From: Trileptium ribeirensis
Lineage: Eukaryota; Nematoda; Enoplea; Enoplida; Thoracostomopsidae
Reading direction: 5' to 3'
DNA: 64,000 nt
Assembly: GCA_030248225.1 (NCBI GenBank)
Contig: JASANE010028269.1
Coordinates: 1-64,000 of the forward strand
In this document: piece after piece, positions 1-10,435 of the stretch
Position numbering within the stretch: position 1 is the stretch's first letter
Layout of the letters: each line of letters starts with the position of its first letter
The notes under the pieces: model-generated
What the model was told of the DNA's origin: nothing
The model's database searches: none
What the model saw: only the letters and a program-made list of their open reading frames with translations
Made by a program: the position numbers and the translations under genes

Positions 1-38
1 GTCTAGCGGTTGTCGGTAGCGTCCGTGGTCTAGCGGGT

Positions 39-251
39 TCAGGTATACCAGCCGTAGCCCGGGTCGAGCTCTCCTCGCCGCACCGGGAGCAGGCGGTGTC
101 GGAGCGGTCGGGGGTTCCTGAGGTTGCGGGGGCCTGGCGGAGGGGTCGGGTACAGAAGATGGTCCATGGGTCGGTTCATCAGTGGATTCTGGCGGTCCTG
201 GGGCTGTCGTCCGTCTCCAGAGTACCTCATCTCCTTCAGGCCATGGGTCGT
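39..251 (-). other. Possible pol tail after the RNase H frame, in same frame, Pro/Arg-rich
   Basis: Beyond the TAG at 252-254 the same reading frame stays open to about position 39 and is rich in Pro, Arg and Gly. No HHCC zinc finger or integrase DDE core is visible. It may be a linker before an integrase outside the window, or non-coding. If the TAG is a lesion, the pol frame reached at least here. Confidence 0.35.
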
Positions 252-1559
252 CTACGTCTCCACAGAAGAGGAAGCGTGTGGGGTCTGGTAGAGGATCATA
301 ACCAGGTCATCAAACATACGATAGAAGCGTTCCAGAACATACTCAGGTGGTAAGGTGACGGGAGCGTCCGGGGGAAGTCCCATGAGTTGTCGAGTAAGTC
401 GTTTCCAAACTTCTTCGGTGGGAAACCGACGGGGCGGTTTAGCTGGAGCTTTGCCTTTACCACGATCCTGTCCTTTAACAGCTACAGCAACCATTCGAGG
501 ATGGTCCTGTTCGTCCTGCTCAGTTTCGTCCGAAGAGTGGGAAAATTCCACGTCATGTCGAGGATCGCGTGAAAGTCCGTCCGCGTTGGCATTAGCCTTA
601 CCTGGCCGATATTCGATGTTGAAACCACCGAATTTCATCAGTAGTTCGTTACGCCATTGAGCTAGTGGAGAATTTCGCGGTGGTCTCTCGAACAATGCCT
701 TAAGTGGCTTATGGTCAGTCTCAACGTGGAATTCGTGTCCAAGTAGGTAGTGTCGGAAGTGTAAGGCAGCCCATCGTATGGCAAGGGCCTCTGTCTCTAT
801 GGCGGGGTATCGGCGTTGATAGTCCACGAGCGACTTGCTCGCGTATGCGATTGGCAATGTCCCCTTATCGGTCTTTTGTGAAAACACAGCCCCTAGGGCA
901 TACCCAGAAGCGTCCGTTTGGAGTATGAAAGGTTTAGAAAAGTCCGGATATATAAGTAATGGTTCTTGTACCAACGCCTTACGTAGTTTTCGGAATGCTT
1001 CCTCACATTGTGGTGTCCGTTTAAATTCACTGTCCTTACGCCGGAGAGCGTTAAGCGGTTCGCAAATCTCCGAATAATGTGGTATGAATTTGTGATAGTA
1101 TCCTACGAGTCCTAAGAAACTCTGCAATTGTTTGAGGGTTTCCGGTCGTTTGTAATTGTCTATAGCAGCTGTTTTCTCGGGATCGGGTTTAACTCCCTCT
1201 GAACTAATAATATGTCCAAGGTATGTCAATTGTTTCTGCCCAAACTGGCATTTGGAGGGTTTTAATTTAAGATTTGCCTTACGGAACCTATCAAATACAG
1301 TGATTAGGTCCGCCAGGTGTTGCTCGAATGTGGGTGAAAAGACCAATATGTCGTCTATGTAGATGAGGCATCGTTCCCATTCTGAGCCCTTTAATATGAT
1401 TGACATGCACCTTTGAAAGGCGCCTGGTGAGGAGTTCAGTCCAAACGGCAGAACGTTGTACTCATACTGTCCGTGGACAGTGACGAAGGAGGTTTTCGCC
1501 TTGGTCTCGGGGTCCAGTTCTAATTGCCAGAAACCTTTGTTAAGATCTAAACTGGACAT
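252..1559 (-). pseudogene. pol: Gypsy reverse transcriptase (from motif A) and RNase H
   Basis: This part of the pol polyprotein copies element RNA into DNA and degrades the RNA strand. Visible in order: RT motif A (SSLDLNKGFWQ), the LPFGL motif, catalytic YIDD at residues 67-70 of this stretch, the YLGHIIS thumb-side motif, the LQSFLGLVGYYHKF connection motif, then RNase H with its four acidic sites in TDASG, IETEALAI, ETDHKPL and NADGLSR. All catalytic residues are kept. A ~100-residue Pro/Lys-rich tail follows and ends at TAG 252-254. The frame is continuous with the upstream RT fingers through a TGA at 1572-1574, so the first Met here is not a real start. Confident Ty3/gypsy (Metaviridae) type. 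Confidence 0.93.
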
Positions 1560-1775
1560 GAATTTGGTGTTTCAGAGACATCCCAATATGTCATCTATGC
1601 GGGGTAGTGGGTATAAGTCACGTTTTGCAATTACGTTGAGCTGACGGAAGTCGACACACAACCGCAAGGTACCGTCACTTTTAGTGACATAGACTATGGG
1701 AAAACCCCAAGGTGAATCTGATGGCGTTATTAGACCTGCTTCGACCATATTGTTTAATTCCTTGCGCAGGGGTTT
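1560..1775 (-). pseudogene. pol: RT fingers segment between two in-frame TGA codons
   Basis: In the same frame as its neighbours, this segment encodes the conserved RT N-terminal region: an ITPSDSPWGFPIVYVTK stretch followed by GTLRLCVDFRQLN and YPLPRIDD. It is bounded by TGA at 1776-1778 and TGA at 1572-1574. It shows that the two long pol pieces either side are one interrupted gene. Confidence 0.85.
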
Positions 1776-2150
1776 TCACAATGATTGTGCTAGGCGGTAG
1801 GGTACCTGTTTAATAGGCCTTGCGTCTCCAGTGACTATCCTATGCTGGTGTACACCGCACCTTCCTAGATCAAACGGGTGTACACTAAATATGCCTGCAT
1901 TCTCAGAGATAGTCGTTTTCAATTGTTTAAGTTCGAAAGGGTTTAGTGTCATTTGTCCAAAGTCAATTTTACTCAGAACTTGTATGGATCGCTCGGTGTC
2001 AGTAGTCTTCTTTTGTTCACTTATGATCTGTACAACATTGTCTCGCGTGACTCCAATATTGTTGCATTGTTTAGTGTGCCTTGGAGGGTCAAGTTGTAGC
2101 AATCGCTTGTTACTGTCATATAAGAACTCAACTTCATTATCGTCAAGCAT
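1776..2150 (-). pseudogene. pol: Protease-RT linker and start of RT
   Basis: A 124-residue stretch with gypsy-type pol linker features, including FSVHPFDLGRCGVHQHRI and TGDARPIKQVPYRLA, which lead into the RT palm and fingers. It is in frame with the env-PR frame upstream, separated only by TAA 2199-2201, and with RT downstream, separated by TGA 1776-1778. It belongs to one pol polyprotein and is not a separate gene. Confidence 0.85.
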
Positions 2151-2198
2151 CTCAATATGTCCTATTGTCTGACCGGCATGTATGGCGACAGGAAAGTT

Positions 2199-4976
2199 TT
2201 AAAAATTCATTAGTGCTATTGGTATCATGCGTTGGCCAGTAAGTACCAGAGAGTAGCCAATTGCAATGTCTCGAATAAAGGGGTCTGGTACGAACAAAGC
2301 TTGACCAGTCGGTGGTTGGATGATTTCCGGGATGGCGTTGATGAACAACTCTGTGTTTGGCGGTACTTGCGTGTATTTTCTGGTTACCACGTTAATGACT
2401 GGGAGTCGGTAATCCCCTTGGTCGGCGAAAGGCGCCGAGCAGTTTTCAGTCCCATTGGATAGATCCAGGCAGCGGTCTTTGAAGTTTATGGCGACATATG
2501 GTAGTAGGGCAGTAAAGTCGGTGCCCAGAATACATTCGTACGGAGTGTCGGTTGTTACCTGAAAGTCGCACGGTGTACTCAGCGATCCTATTGTAATTGG
2601 TGCCTTCACCACTCCACTGATTGTCAATTCCTGTTGGGTTGCCGATACTATTCGAGTAGTGTTCGTGTCACGAGGGACCAGTCCCAAGCGGGCAGCTAGG
2701 GCTTGGGACATGATTGAAACGTCGGCTCCAGTGTCTACAAGGGTCATAACTGGGGTACCAAGTATTGTGGCGTTAATGAGCAGCGGGGTGTTACCTGCGT
2801 TCATGGTGTTTAATTGTCTAGTAAACACACCTTGACGGAGTCCACGACGTGCATCACGAGTGGGAGCGACAAATAGTTCGTCGTCCTCAATGAAAACAAG
2901 TCCTTCCTCGGATGAGTTACGTGATGTTAATAGTCTGTTCGAGCGACGGGGGGCACGGCTGGACGCGACGGACACGCGTGGCGTTCCCGAAGGCCCAACC
3001 GTGACCTCAGTCGGCGAGGTTATGTCTGTATGAGGGGAGTCGTCTTCCGCGGGTGGGGCACTCGGCAATCGGTGCTTCGCTCTAATCCATCGAATCGCTT
3101 TCCTAGGCTTACTATCGGTCCTAATTAGTCGTCCACGACATGGGAACCATCGGGGAATATAATACCCGTACTTAGGTGGGACCTTGCATTTAGTCATAAA
3201 ATAAATCAGACTGATCAGTCCTACAACGACGGTGATAAAGAAGTAGGGCAAGAATCCCGTGTATTCCACAGCGGGGAGATTAACCACGCTACTTACTTGA
3301 TCCTTAACTATCTGTGCGACCCACAAATTGATAGCCTTGGCGTTGTCGAGTGAGTCCCAAGTCAGAGGTCTTAGTTTGATACCGGATAGCCGGTCAATAG
3401 TAATATTCGGTCCAAATTTTATTGTAATCTTCTCGGGTTTCAACATGCTAGTGAGCACTATTGACCCTATGACCAACTGAGTGTAGTTTCCGTGTGGGAA
3501 CCACAAGACTCCATTAGGCGGTATTTTTATTGTCTTACCTAACGTAACGTGAGCTAGATGTCTTCGATTTGTCAATATGACCTCAGGTTCACTAGTCCGA
3601 ATTAATACTCCCTGTATAGTCGTGTGGACAGACGTGTCGTTGGCAAGTGGACCTATCAGGGAACGGTTGCTGCATGTATGTTTAATAGCCTCAGGTACAT
3701 GTTCACCTGCAATAATCCATTCCAAGCAGTTAGTGCTATGATCAGTTACCAGCGCGTGCGGTTCACAGAAAGCAATTCCTGGTCTTTGCTTGCATGCTCC
3801 CAGATATAATGATTCTAATCGAATGTGCCCAAAGCGGGCAACGTATTGAGGCAGCGGCAGTCTCAGCTGCGTCAGCGTGGCAGGTGCATTCCGGCCAGTG
3901 TTGTAGATTCGAAAATATGGTCGTACGTCATTGCGCATCGGCAATGGTAATTGCAAAATGAATCCAAAGCGGAACGCGGTTAAATCCACGCTCACAGGCA
4001 TAACGCGACCGAACTGATAGGCTAGGCTAGGCTCGCGCATTAGAATAGTCTTGGAAATACGTGGATCCATAGAAAATGACCGTCGTAACATAACGACATC
4101 GATGACAGCGGGAGATAATTCGCCGTTAAGCATGGATTCCATTATAGCTTGTACCGACGAGCGCATGTTGGCTCGAAGGATGTGATCTATCAGCTGGTGG
4201 TGCACGTGCGCGATCTCTTTCTGGTCGGCACTCCTAACCTGTTCGATCATAGAGACCACTTCTTGCATGCTATGGTGTATAAATGCGTAGATGTCCTCAT
4301 TTGCTCGAGTCAGTTGCCTTATGGCCTTAGTATTTCGAAAGGAGACATCGTTAGTCTCACGCATGAATTTCTCGAGGACAGTTACCTGTTGACGAACATT
4401 ATTGATATGAACTCCATTGGCAAAAGTCATTCCCAGGCCTAAGAAACCTGAGACGGCACCTGCAGCGGCGGCAATCAAGCTGGCAAAGCGCTTTTCTCTA
4501 TTATTCGTAAGGTCGCATAGTTGCTCGTTTGCGACGCAAAATGAGTGCACAAGTAGCGAGTAATAGTTAGTGTCCAGTACGCCATGATAGGCGTCATCTA
4601 GTTTACGTTCCAAAGCGCTTAGGGTCTCATGAAGCTGCGGATATTCGGTGCAGTTGACCTTCCGGCAGCAGTCAGCGCGACATGATCCGTTCGCTTCATA
4701 AGGAGGACAGAATTTACTCACGTAAGGATCGGACTTACGTTCCCAATCGCGAAGTGATAACTGCAATACCACTGGCAAGTGCGTTGTCTGGTCCGAGGTG
4801 ACCACCAAGCCCTGTGGCTCGATGACCACTCCTACGTGTCGATTGACAAAAGTACCTAATCGCGAGATTGAATCGCTAAATGGCGAAAGCGTAGCGCGTG
4901 TTGAGCTAAGCGCTGAGAGCCAAAGTAGCAATAGAATTGTACATACCTCCACATACCTGAAGGATGTCCGGGGCCA
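2199..4976 (-). pseudogene. Envelope glycoprotein fused in frame to retropepsin
   Basis: One uninterrupted ~917-residue frame. N-terminus: hydrophobic signal peptide (VCTILLLLWLSALSSTRA). A Cys-containing surface part ends at a furin-type site REKR (about residues 152-155; 4499-4488). A Gly/Ala-rich hydrophobic segment with fusion-peptide character, FASLIAAAAGAVSGFLGLG, follows, then a heptad-like helical region, several N-glycosylation sequons, and a membrane anchor near residues 568-587 (ITVVVGLISLIYFM). After a basic/Ser-rich cytoplasmic-like part comes a retropepsin: LVDTGADVSIMS (catalytic Asp about 740) and an ILGTDF flap-side motif near 806. Layout resembles class I (baculovirus F / gypsy env) proteins, by architecture only. 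The frame opens after TAA 4977-4979 and has no ATG before the signal peptide; the first start-like codon is GTG at 4952. It ends at TAA 2199-2201, in frame with RT. Confidence 0.88.
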
Positions 4977-5635
4977 TTACTAAGGCTCGGTGAGGAGGAT
5001 CGTACCCCGTTCCAATTGGGTTCCCTCATGGTATCGTTATGCGCAGGTTCTTCCGTGGTGTCGCTTTTGGTTTCCCCGTCGCTCGTTTCCGCGTCACTCG
5101 ACTCAGTTATGCTTTCTTGCTGGGCGGAGTCGCTATTGGAGTGATCCTCCGACTCTTCGTCGGATGAGTCGAGGTAAGCGGCTAATGCGGTGGTTAACTG
5201 TTCGTCCAAGTTCGGGACGGAACAGCTGGTGTCGCCGTCCGGAAACAAGCACAGTTCCGAGATTAAGCGGTCCCTGCCCAACTTTAATCCAACAGACGTG
5301 TCTCCCTCTGTCTCAAGCAGTCCAGCAATGTCGGGGCGACGTAAAAGTCTCGAGCGTGCGCTGAGCAGTACTAGTCGAGCAAGTCGGTGGGTTTCGTCGT
5401 CAAATTCCATATTACCTATTGCCTGGTCAACGAAGAAGTTGATCGGAACACCGCGTGTCTCTTGGTTCCGATAAATAAATTCGATAAAATAGGGCGCCTC
5501 GCACAAAAGGTCGTGTAACTCGAGGTTCGCCTCACGAAAAGTTTTCTGCATACTGGCCGACTGAATTCCAACATAGAAAGGCCAATAAGGTTCAATATAT
5601 CCATCCGGGAGGATGGACGCGCAAGCTGTGCTCAA
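4856..5635 (-). pseudogene. ORF X, third part (C-terminal, acidic tail)
   Basis: About 260 residues in the same frame as the two upstream ORF X parts. The frame is open across the gap 5725-5636 with no ATG; the first residues shown by a start-codon scan come from a TTG, so this is a continuation, not a new gene. The first ~160 residues look globular (aromatic-rich, e.g. DGYIEPYWPFYVGI and YFIEFIYRNQ). Then an Asp/Glu/Ser-rich tract (SSDEESEDHSNSDS), then a short basic end. It overlaps the open env frame by ~120 nt in the -1 relation. No family recognised. Confidence 0.6.
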
Positions 5636-5725
5636 CGTACCATCGTAACTCCATTTTCCTCCTTGACCGAAAAAGTAACAGCTTAGACCTATATCTCGCG
5701 AATCTCTCGCATGACGTTCTTGGCA

Positions 5726-6673
5726 CTAGCGGCATACCGGATCCCTACTCAACTCTTCCTCGAATTCTCTCTCGATGACCTGTTGGAGCGTGTGGCCATT
5801 CACGCATTGGCCCACCAGTTCCAAGAAAGACTCCAACGAGGCAAGAGTTACGGGACCGAGATACATTCCTGTCATGCAGTGACCGATTGGAGAAGCCATA
5901 CCTAGTATACTGCTTAGCATGGCGGTGTCTCGCTGTAAGGCGGGGCGTGTGCTAACTTCAAAACGAAGCTCAAACAGTCGGCTCAAATTGTTCAGCTGTT
6001 CCATTACGAGTATTACTCTCCGATAAAAGAGAATTTGCGGTTGCAGCGTCCAAGGTTGTCCGAAGTCGGCATTAATCTCACCAGCCCTAAAGTTAATTGG
6101 AATTAGTCCCTCAGCTGATTCGTTATGTGCATCCTCGGTCAGTTCGATGCGAGGGAATTGATAAGCTGCGGTCTCGGTATGATTTGCGGTTATAGTGAAC
6201 AATGTGTCAGTCCCGAGGATTCGGTTACGTTCCTCGTCCGTCATTGCTCTAACTCGTCCAAGTTCTTTCGGTGTATTATTCGGAAGACAAAGTCCAGACA
6301 TGTCCAATAATCGTTCGTCAAGTCGGTGTACCCGTTCATCGTTAGCTTCTCGTATAAAGTTAAGTAAATTCTCTTGTCCCATGCAAACGTCCGAATCTGC
6401 ACTAGTCACGCTCACAGATTCCTCCGAGTTACCCGGGGACATACATGGTCTCCCTTCGACGTATTCCTCCGTGGTCGTACCTACTTCGTTTGGGTTACCA
6501 GAATTACTCGAGGGCATACTAGGCATCTCTTCGACGGGTCCCAATATATCGCTGGAAATGTCGGCCAATGTATCAGTGGAGCCATCTAAATTACCCAGGC
6601 GCATACAAGGCGTCCCTTCGATAGGGTCCCCACGAACATTCTCGACCAGCGGATCCGAACTCATCTCTTGCAC
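5726..6673 (-). pseudogene. ORF X, middle part
   Basis: 315 codons in the same frame as the parts on both sides, bounded by TGA 6677-6679 and TAG 5726-5728. The leading codon at 6673 is GTG, so the beginning is a resumed frame. The first half is acidic and Ser/Gly/Pro-rich. It contains repeats of a short unit around EGTPCMRLGNLDGS, EEMPSMPSSNSGNPN and EGRPCMSPGNSEES, three imperfect copies about 30-40 residues apart. The second half looks folded (FYRRVILVMEQLNNLSRLF). No catalytic motif or known domain seen. Confidence 0.6.
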
Positions 6674-6676
6674 ACT

Positions 6677-8254
6677 TCACGTAGCGATACTGCCACTATC
6701 GCTGCCTTCACTCAGATCGCTTCCTCCGGCAGCACCATCTCCTTCCTCGGAACGGATAGATAATTGGCTGGCTCGCAAGCTTAAATCGATGCCGTCATCT
6801 GATGGTGCACGCCGTAGTTCGTTGTTGTGTTCGCGACGCACTTTCCACACCCCTTCACTATGCCACTCTCGTGCGTCAGGGCAGGGTTCGCGTCGGTACC
6901 AGTCGGCATTCGGATCCACCCAATTGGCCCAGAATTCCTCATCATCCAGCATACGTTCCTCATCCATCTCACTATCACTGCACTCATCATACCTATCATC
7001 AGGCTCATCTGGCGCAACAGTCACGCCGTATTCAAGCTCATTCTCTGGTTCATTTCCACCATTATTTCGCTCTTGCGGGGTACCCTGATTTAGATTGCAC
7101 ACTTTCGCTTCGCTTGAATAGTTAGCTTCGTTCGCTACGGATCCGTTTCGTTCATACAGGAGTTCAGCCGACTCCTTCGATTCATTCAATTCAACAAGTT
7201 CAACACTCTCAGCGCTATCCTTCACGCTGATTTCAACACAAGATTCATTGAAAAAACTTAACTCATTGCAAGTAACGTCGCTGCGCGCTTCAACGACGGT
7301 GGGCGCGACGGAAGCCTCACAATGCGATGGGCAGTTCTTATTCGCCACCCTGCCATCTACAGCCCCGTACCTGGGCAGACCCCGAGCAATACTTTCAGCC
7401 CCAACGATCATACCCGCTTCACTGGCGCAATCGGCCGCGAACCCTTTGCTACCTCCACTTGGGTACGGGTGGCAAGGGGGGCCCCGGTCAGCATCAAGGA
7501 AGGACCCTATGACCGTGGAACCCCTTGCCAATGAGGTCGGGAAAGTCACCTCAAGTCCATCAGTAGCATACTTCGCCGGCTCGAAGTAGCATTCAATTAC
7601 ATCAACATCACTTCCATCGTCATTTTCCAAAAATTCGCTAAGGCTACAAACGCGTCGTAACTTAGGCAAATCAATACACTCATACGACACACAATTCTCA
7701 TCATCACACAAGGGACGACCCGCACGACGGTCCGACCCACATACTACATCATACGATCTGTAATTTAGAACGGGACTAGGGCCAGACGGCCCTGATGAGA
7801 CGTCTTCATCGTCCAACCTAGCCTCCCTCGTCCCTGGTCGTTCGTCGACCTCCAAAAACTCCATGGGTGCCTCACACGGTGACCCGGATAAATACAATTC
7901 TTCCTGAGCCATATCAACATCATCGGCTTCCCTGTCGGAATCATCAACATCAACACTCTCAACACACGGATGGCCAGCCACAGAGGAGGAAAATAATAAT
8001 AATGGCTCATCAACAACAACGACATCATCTTCACTCACAATCTCTGCAGTCATCTCCAAAGAGCTGGGGGTCCTGGAATTCCCCCTTGAGGTGATTCCCT
8101 GGGGAGTACCGGTTATAAAATCAACACTTCCTTTAAAATCACTCAACCTATAATTTTGAACGCAACCATCTTCCATTTCTTCGCAAATTTCCATACTACC
8201 ATTACTATCTTCCCTTGCGGATAAAGTTCGTTCGTTCGTTCCAAGCCCTCGCAC
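6677..8254 (-). pseudogene. ORF X, first part: long acidic frame between gag and env
   Basis: 525 codons, strongly acidic (runs of D/E such as SEDDVVVVDE, DVDDSDREADDVDMAQEE, SDSEMDEERMLDDEE), with low-complexity Ser/Glu stretches and scattered Cys. No transmembrane segment or known domain is visible. The first codon here is GTG at 8254; the frame stays open up to a TGA near 8337, and an ATG at 8322-8320 lies in another frame, so the start is uncertain. It ends at TGA 6677-6679 and resumes in frame. Gag ends at 8374 and the frames do not overlap, so expression would need splicing or internal initiation. A C-terminal gag extension is an alternative. Confidence 0.6.
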
Positions 8255-8373
8255 TGCTGGATAGTTCGATTGATCGGTCTGTCGCTCGCCTACTGTTCGC
8301 CAATTTCTTCGCTCGCAGACATATACACACGTGGATCAACACCCGCGCTAGGTGCGTCCACACATAACATAGA

Positions 8374-8916
8374 CTATCCCTCTCCCAAGTATCCCTCTTT
8401 TTGGTATTTTGTGTTTTCTTTATTATATACAGTGCCGTTAGACTCGTTACTGTGTAGTTCGTCGTCCATGTCCCTCGAGCACAATTCCATAAGTCCGGGG
8501 CTGTCCATACCCTGAAGTAGGTCACGGCTCCGTGGAAGATGCGCGGCATCAGCCCACGAAGTGGTCGTGATTACGTTCAGGTGTCTCTCAACTAGTCCTT
8601 CCATCGTCTCAAAATCGTCCAAGTCATCGTGTCTGTCTATCAAGTATCCGTCATCGTCATACTGTGGTTCATCCGTACTTGCAATAGCGTTTGCTCGTCC
8701 AGTTGGTTCACTATGCCCTAGTTTGGCCTGAATAATACCGAGCTCGCGACTGAGTACTTCTAAGCGATTAGTGGTGGCTGGGCTTGGTTCTCTGTTTCCA
8801 TTACCTTGCGATGCGCTGCAATTTAATTGGTATCGCCGACGCGGTACAGCGCCGCTGTTTCGGTTACCCTCGTCCCGTGCGTAAAATCGACCAGACGGCT
8901 GCTGCTGGGGCCCCAT
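8374..8916 (-). pseudogene. gag: gag C-terminal tail
   Basis: The frame continues upstream of the first Met shown here: from about 9150 down it reads as Asn/Pro/Gly/Arg-rich sequence (NNPPNAGMRPSGPNQ, GFVNNNNRGNGEY), broken by a TAG at 8968-8970. That composition fits a nucleic-acid-binding gag tail better than the overlapping longer frame. The C-terminal ~100 residues are acidic (DDDGYLIDRHDDLDDFE) and end at 8374. No protease or slippery site seen at the end. Confidence 0.6.
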
Positions 8917-9875
8917 GCCTCTGTTAGGTTGGGGCCGTTCGCTTTGTGCTCGTTGGTACCCATAGGCCTATGCCGGCCGGTTGTTGTAGTTATCGACTGG
9001 GCGGTTGGCGGCATATTCTCCATTTCCGCGATTATTGTTATTAACGAATCCCGGCGGTGGTCGGCCATATTGCGGTGCCGCTTGGTTTGGGCCGCTAGGT
9101 CGCATTCCGGCGTTGGGTGGATTGTTCCACCCGGAATATTCCGATATCCGTTTCCGTTTTCGACTCGCCGAAACTGTGGCGGTGGGCCTCCTCGACCCGC
9201 ATTATAGTTATCATTACGTGGGTATACACCCACACCATTTCTTGGTCCTTGCTGTCCTGGCTCTCGACGCGCAGCTCCAGATGCGTATGCTGTGGCTGGA
9301 TCAACATTGCGCGGCGCACCATTCACGGCAGCAGGCGGATAACGCACGTTATACGGGCATTCGCGCATGACGTGTCCTGGCTCTCCGCAGCGATAACAAG
9401 TAATGTGCGGTATCGGCAAACACGGCGGCGCAGCAGGTGAGCCAGGCACAAACGACGGCGCGAGAGCATTAACCTGACGCGGGTTCTCGACCCTCTTATC
9501 AATTACATCCAGCAACCGACTTATTGTGTCGCTGTTGCTATTGTTCGCCTTACGATGCTCCTCCATCATGTTTTGAAGCTGTGTGATCAGGCCTTCACCT
9601 CCTTCCTCAAGTAAAGAGTTTACAGTTTTAGCGCGAGACTTGCTGGCGACCGGCGCGTCAGGGTCAGGGCAAGCAGCGCTAGCATCTTCGTATCGCTTAG
9701 CGACACCCACGGTGTCCCGAAAAGTCTCACATTCATGGATCTGGTTAAGAACCTGCCTATGCACCTCAGGTCGTAAACCCCTTTGAAAAAACATTCGAAG
9801 CATGGTGTCCCTCTGCTCATCTTCCATATCGGGAAAAGCGCGATCACACAACTTCTGCAATTCTAAACCGTACAT
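8823..9875 (-). pseudogene. gag: gag: capsid C-terminal half and zinc knuckle
   Basis: Encodes the capsid C-terminal region of a gypsy-type gag (MYGLELQKLCDRAFPD, then FFQRGLRPEVHRQVL) and one CCHC knuckle, C-YR-C-GEPG-H-VMRE-C, at 9398-9357. The knuckle binds element RNA for packaging. The frame really begins upstream, near 9934, where it is shifted against the capsid N-terminal frame by an 8-bp duplication. Its last ~100 codons, below about 9150, appear to be out of frame: the adjacent frame carries the more gag-like Asn/Gly/Pro-rich tail, so a second frameshift lies near 9115-9150. Confidence 0.82.
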
Positions 9876-9877
9876 CG

Positions 9878-10435
9878 CTACTGGCTCATTTGCTCCTTGT
9901 TGTCTAGTGCATAGTCCTGAAAATGACTTATCAGGACGGCGGGACGACGAGAATAAAAGCGTAAGTTGGTGACCAATCCTAGAAAACTTTGGCGTTTTCC
10001 CGGTGGAAGGTCCTCAAAGGCCTTCCTTGCCGGTCCACGCAAGAGAGCTGGTACGCAAATTAATTTCCGACGGTCGTCCCAACCATTGGCGTTGGCGAGA
10101 CGATTATACATTCGAACCCAGTCCTCGAAATCTTGGCCTCCAGGTTTCCCATCAAAAGTTGGCATGTCTCTTAGTGGGATCATAGGGGGACCAGCCGGTT
10201 GGGTAGTCAAGTGGTGCAGGATAGCGTTGGCGGTTTTTGTATCCAGTCCAGATGACTGGGATGTTTCTCCTCGACGCGAGTATCCGGGGGGCCGAGGTGG
10301 GGGTGTCAATGGTCGCTCGCCGTTGACCGCGGCCGGTCGAGATCTGGTTCGTAAGTTGTCCTCCATATGTCCATCAGTCAAGCCGACAAAGTCAGTATTC
10401 TCTAGGTCGCCATTGGGACTGCCATTAGAATCCAT
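9878..10435 (-). pseudogene. gag: gag: N-terminal and capsid N-terminal part
   Basis: Starts with ATG at 10435 and encodes a disordered N-terminus, a Pro-rich stretch (PLTPPPRPPGYSRR), then the retrotransposon capsid region (DMPTFDGKPGGQDFEDWVRM, ANGWDDRRKLICVPALLRG, ARKAFEDLPP). It is the particle-forming protein. The frame runs into a stop at 9878. Two adjacent 8-bp blocks, 9934-9941 and 9942-9949 (ggacggcg/ggacgacg), look like a tandem duplication that shifts the frame, after which the capsid continues in the next frame. The leader and LTR lie upstream. Confidence 0.85.

Noticed and set aside
1572..6679. TGA as a sense codon (recoding), because several frame breaks are TGA
   Set aside because: TAG and TAA also break the same frames (5726, 8968, 2199), the STAM gene uses ordinary codons and ends in TAA, and a frameshift is present. 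Simple decay explains it.
5190..7589. Several plus-strand frames up to ~300 codons
   Set aside because: They are antisense shadows of the ORF X frame, with low-complexity Ser/Arg composition.
8205..8549. 114-codon frame between gag and ORF X
   Set aside because: Overlaps the gag tail in another frame and lacks conserved features; the neighbouring frames explain the region better.
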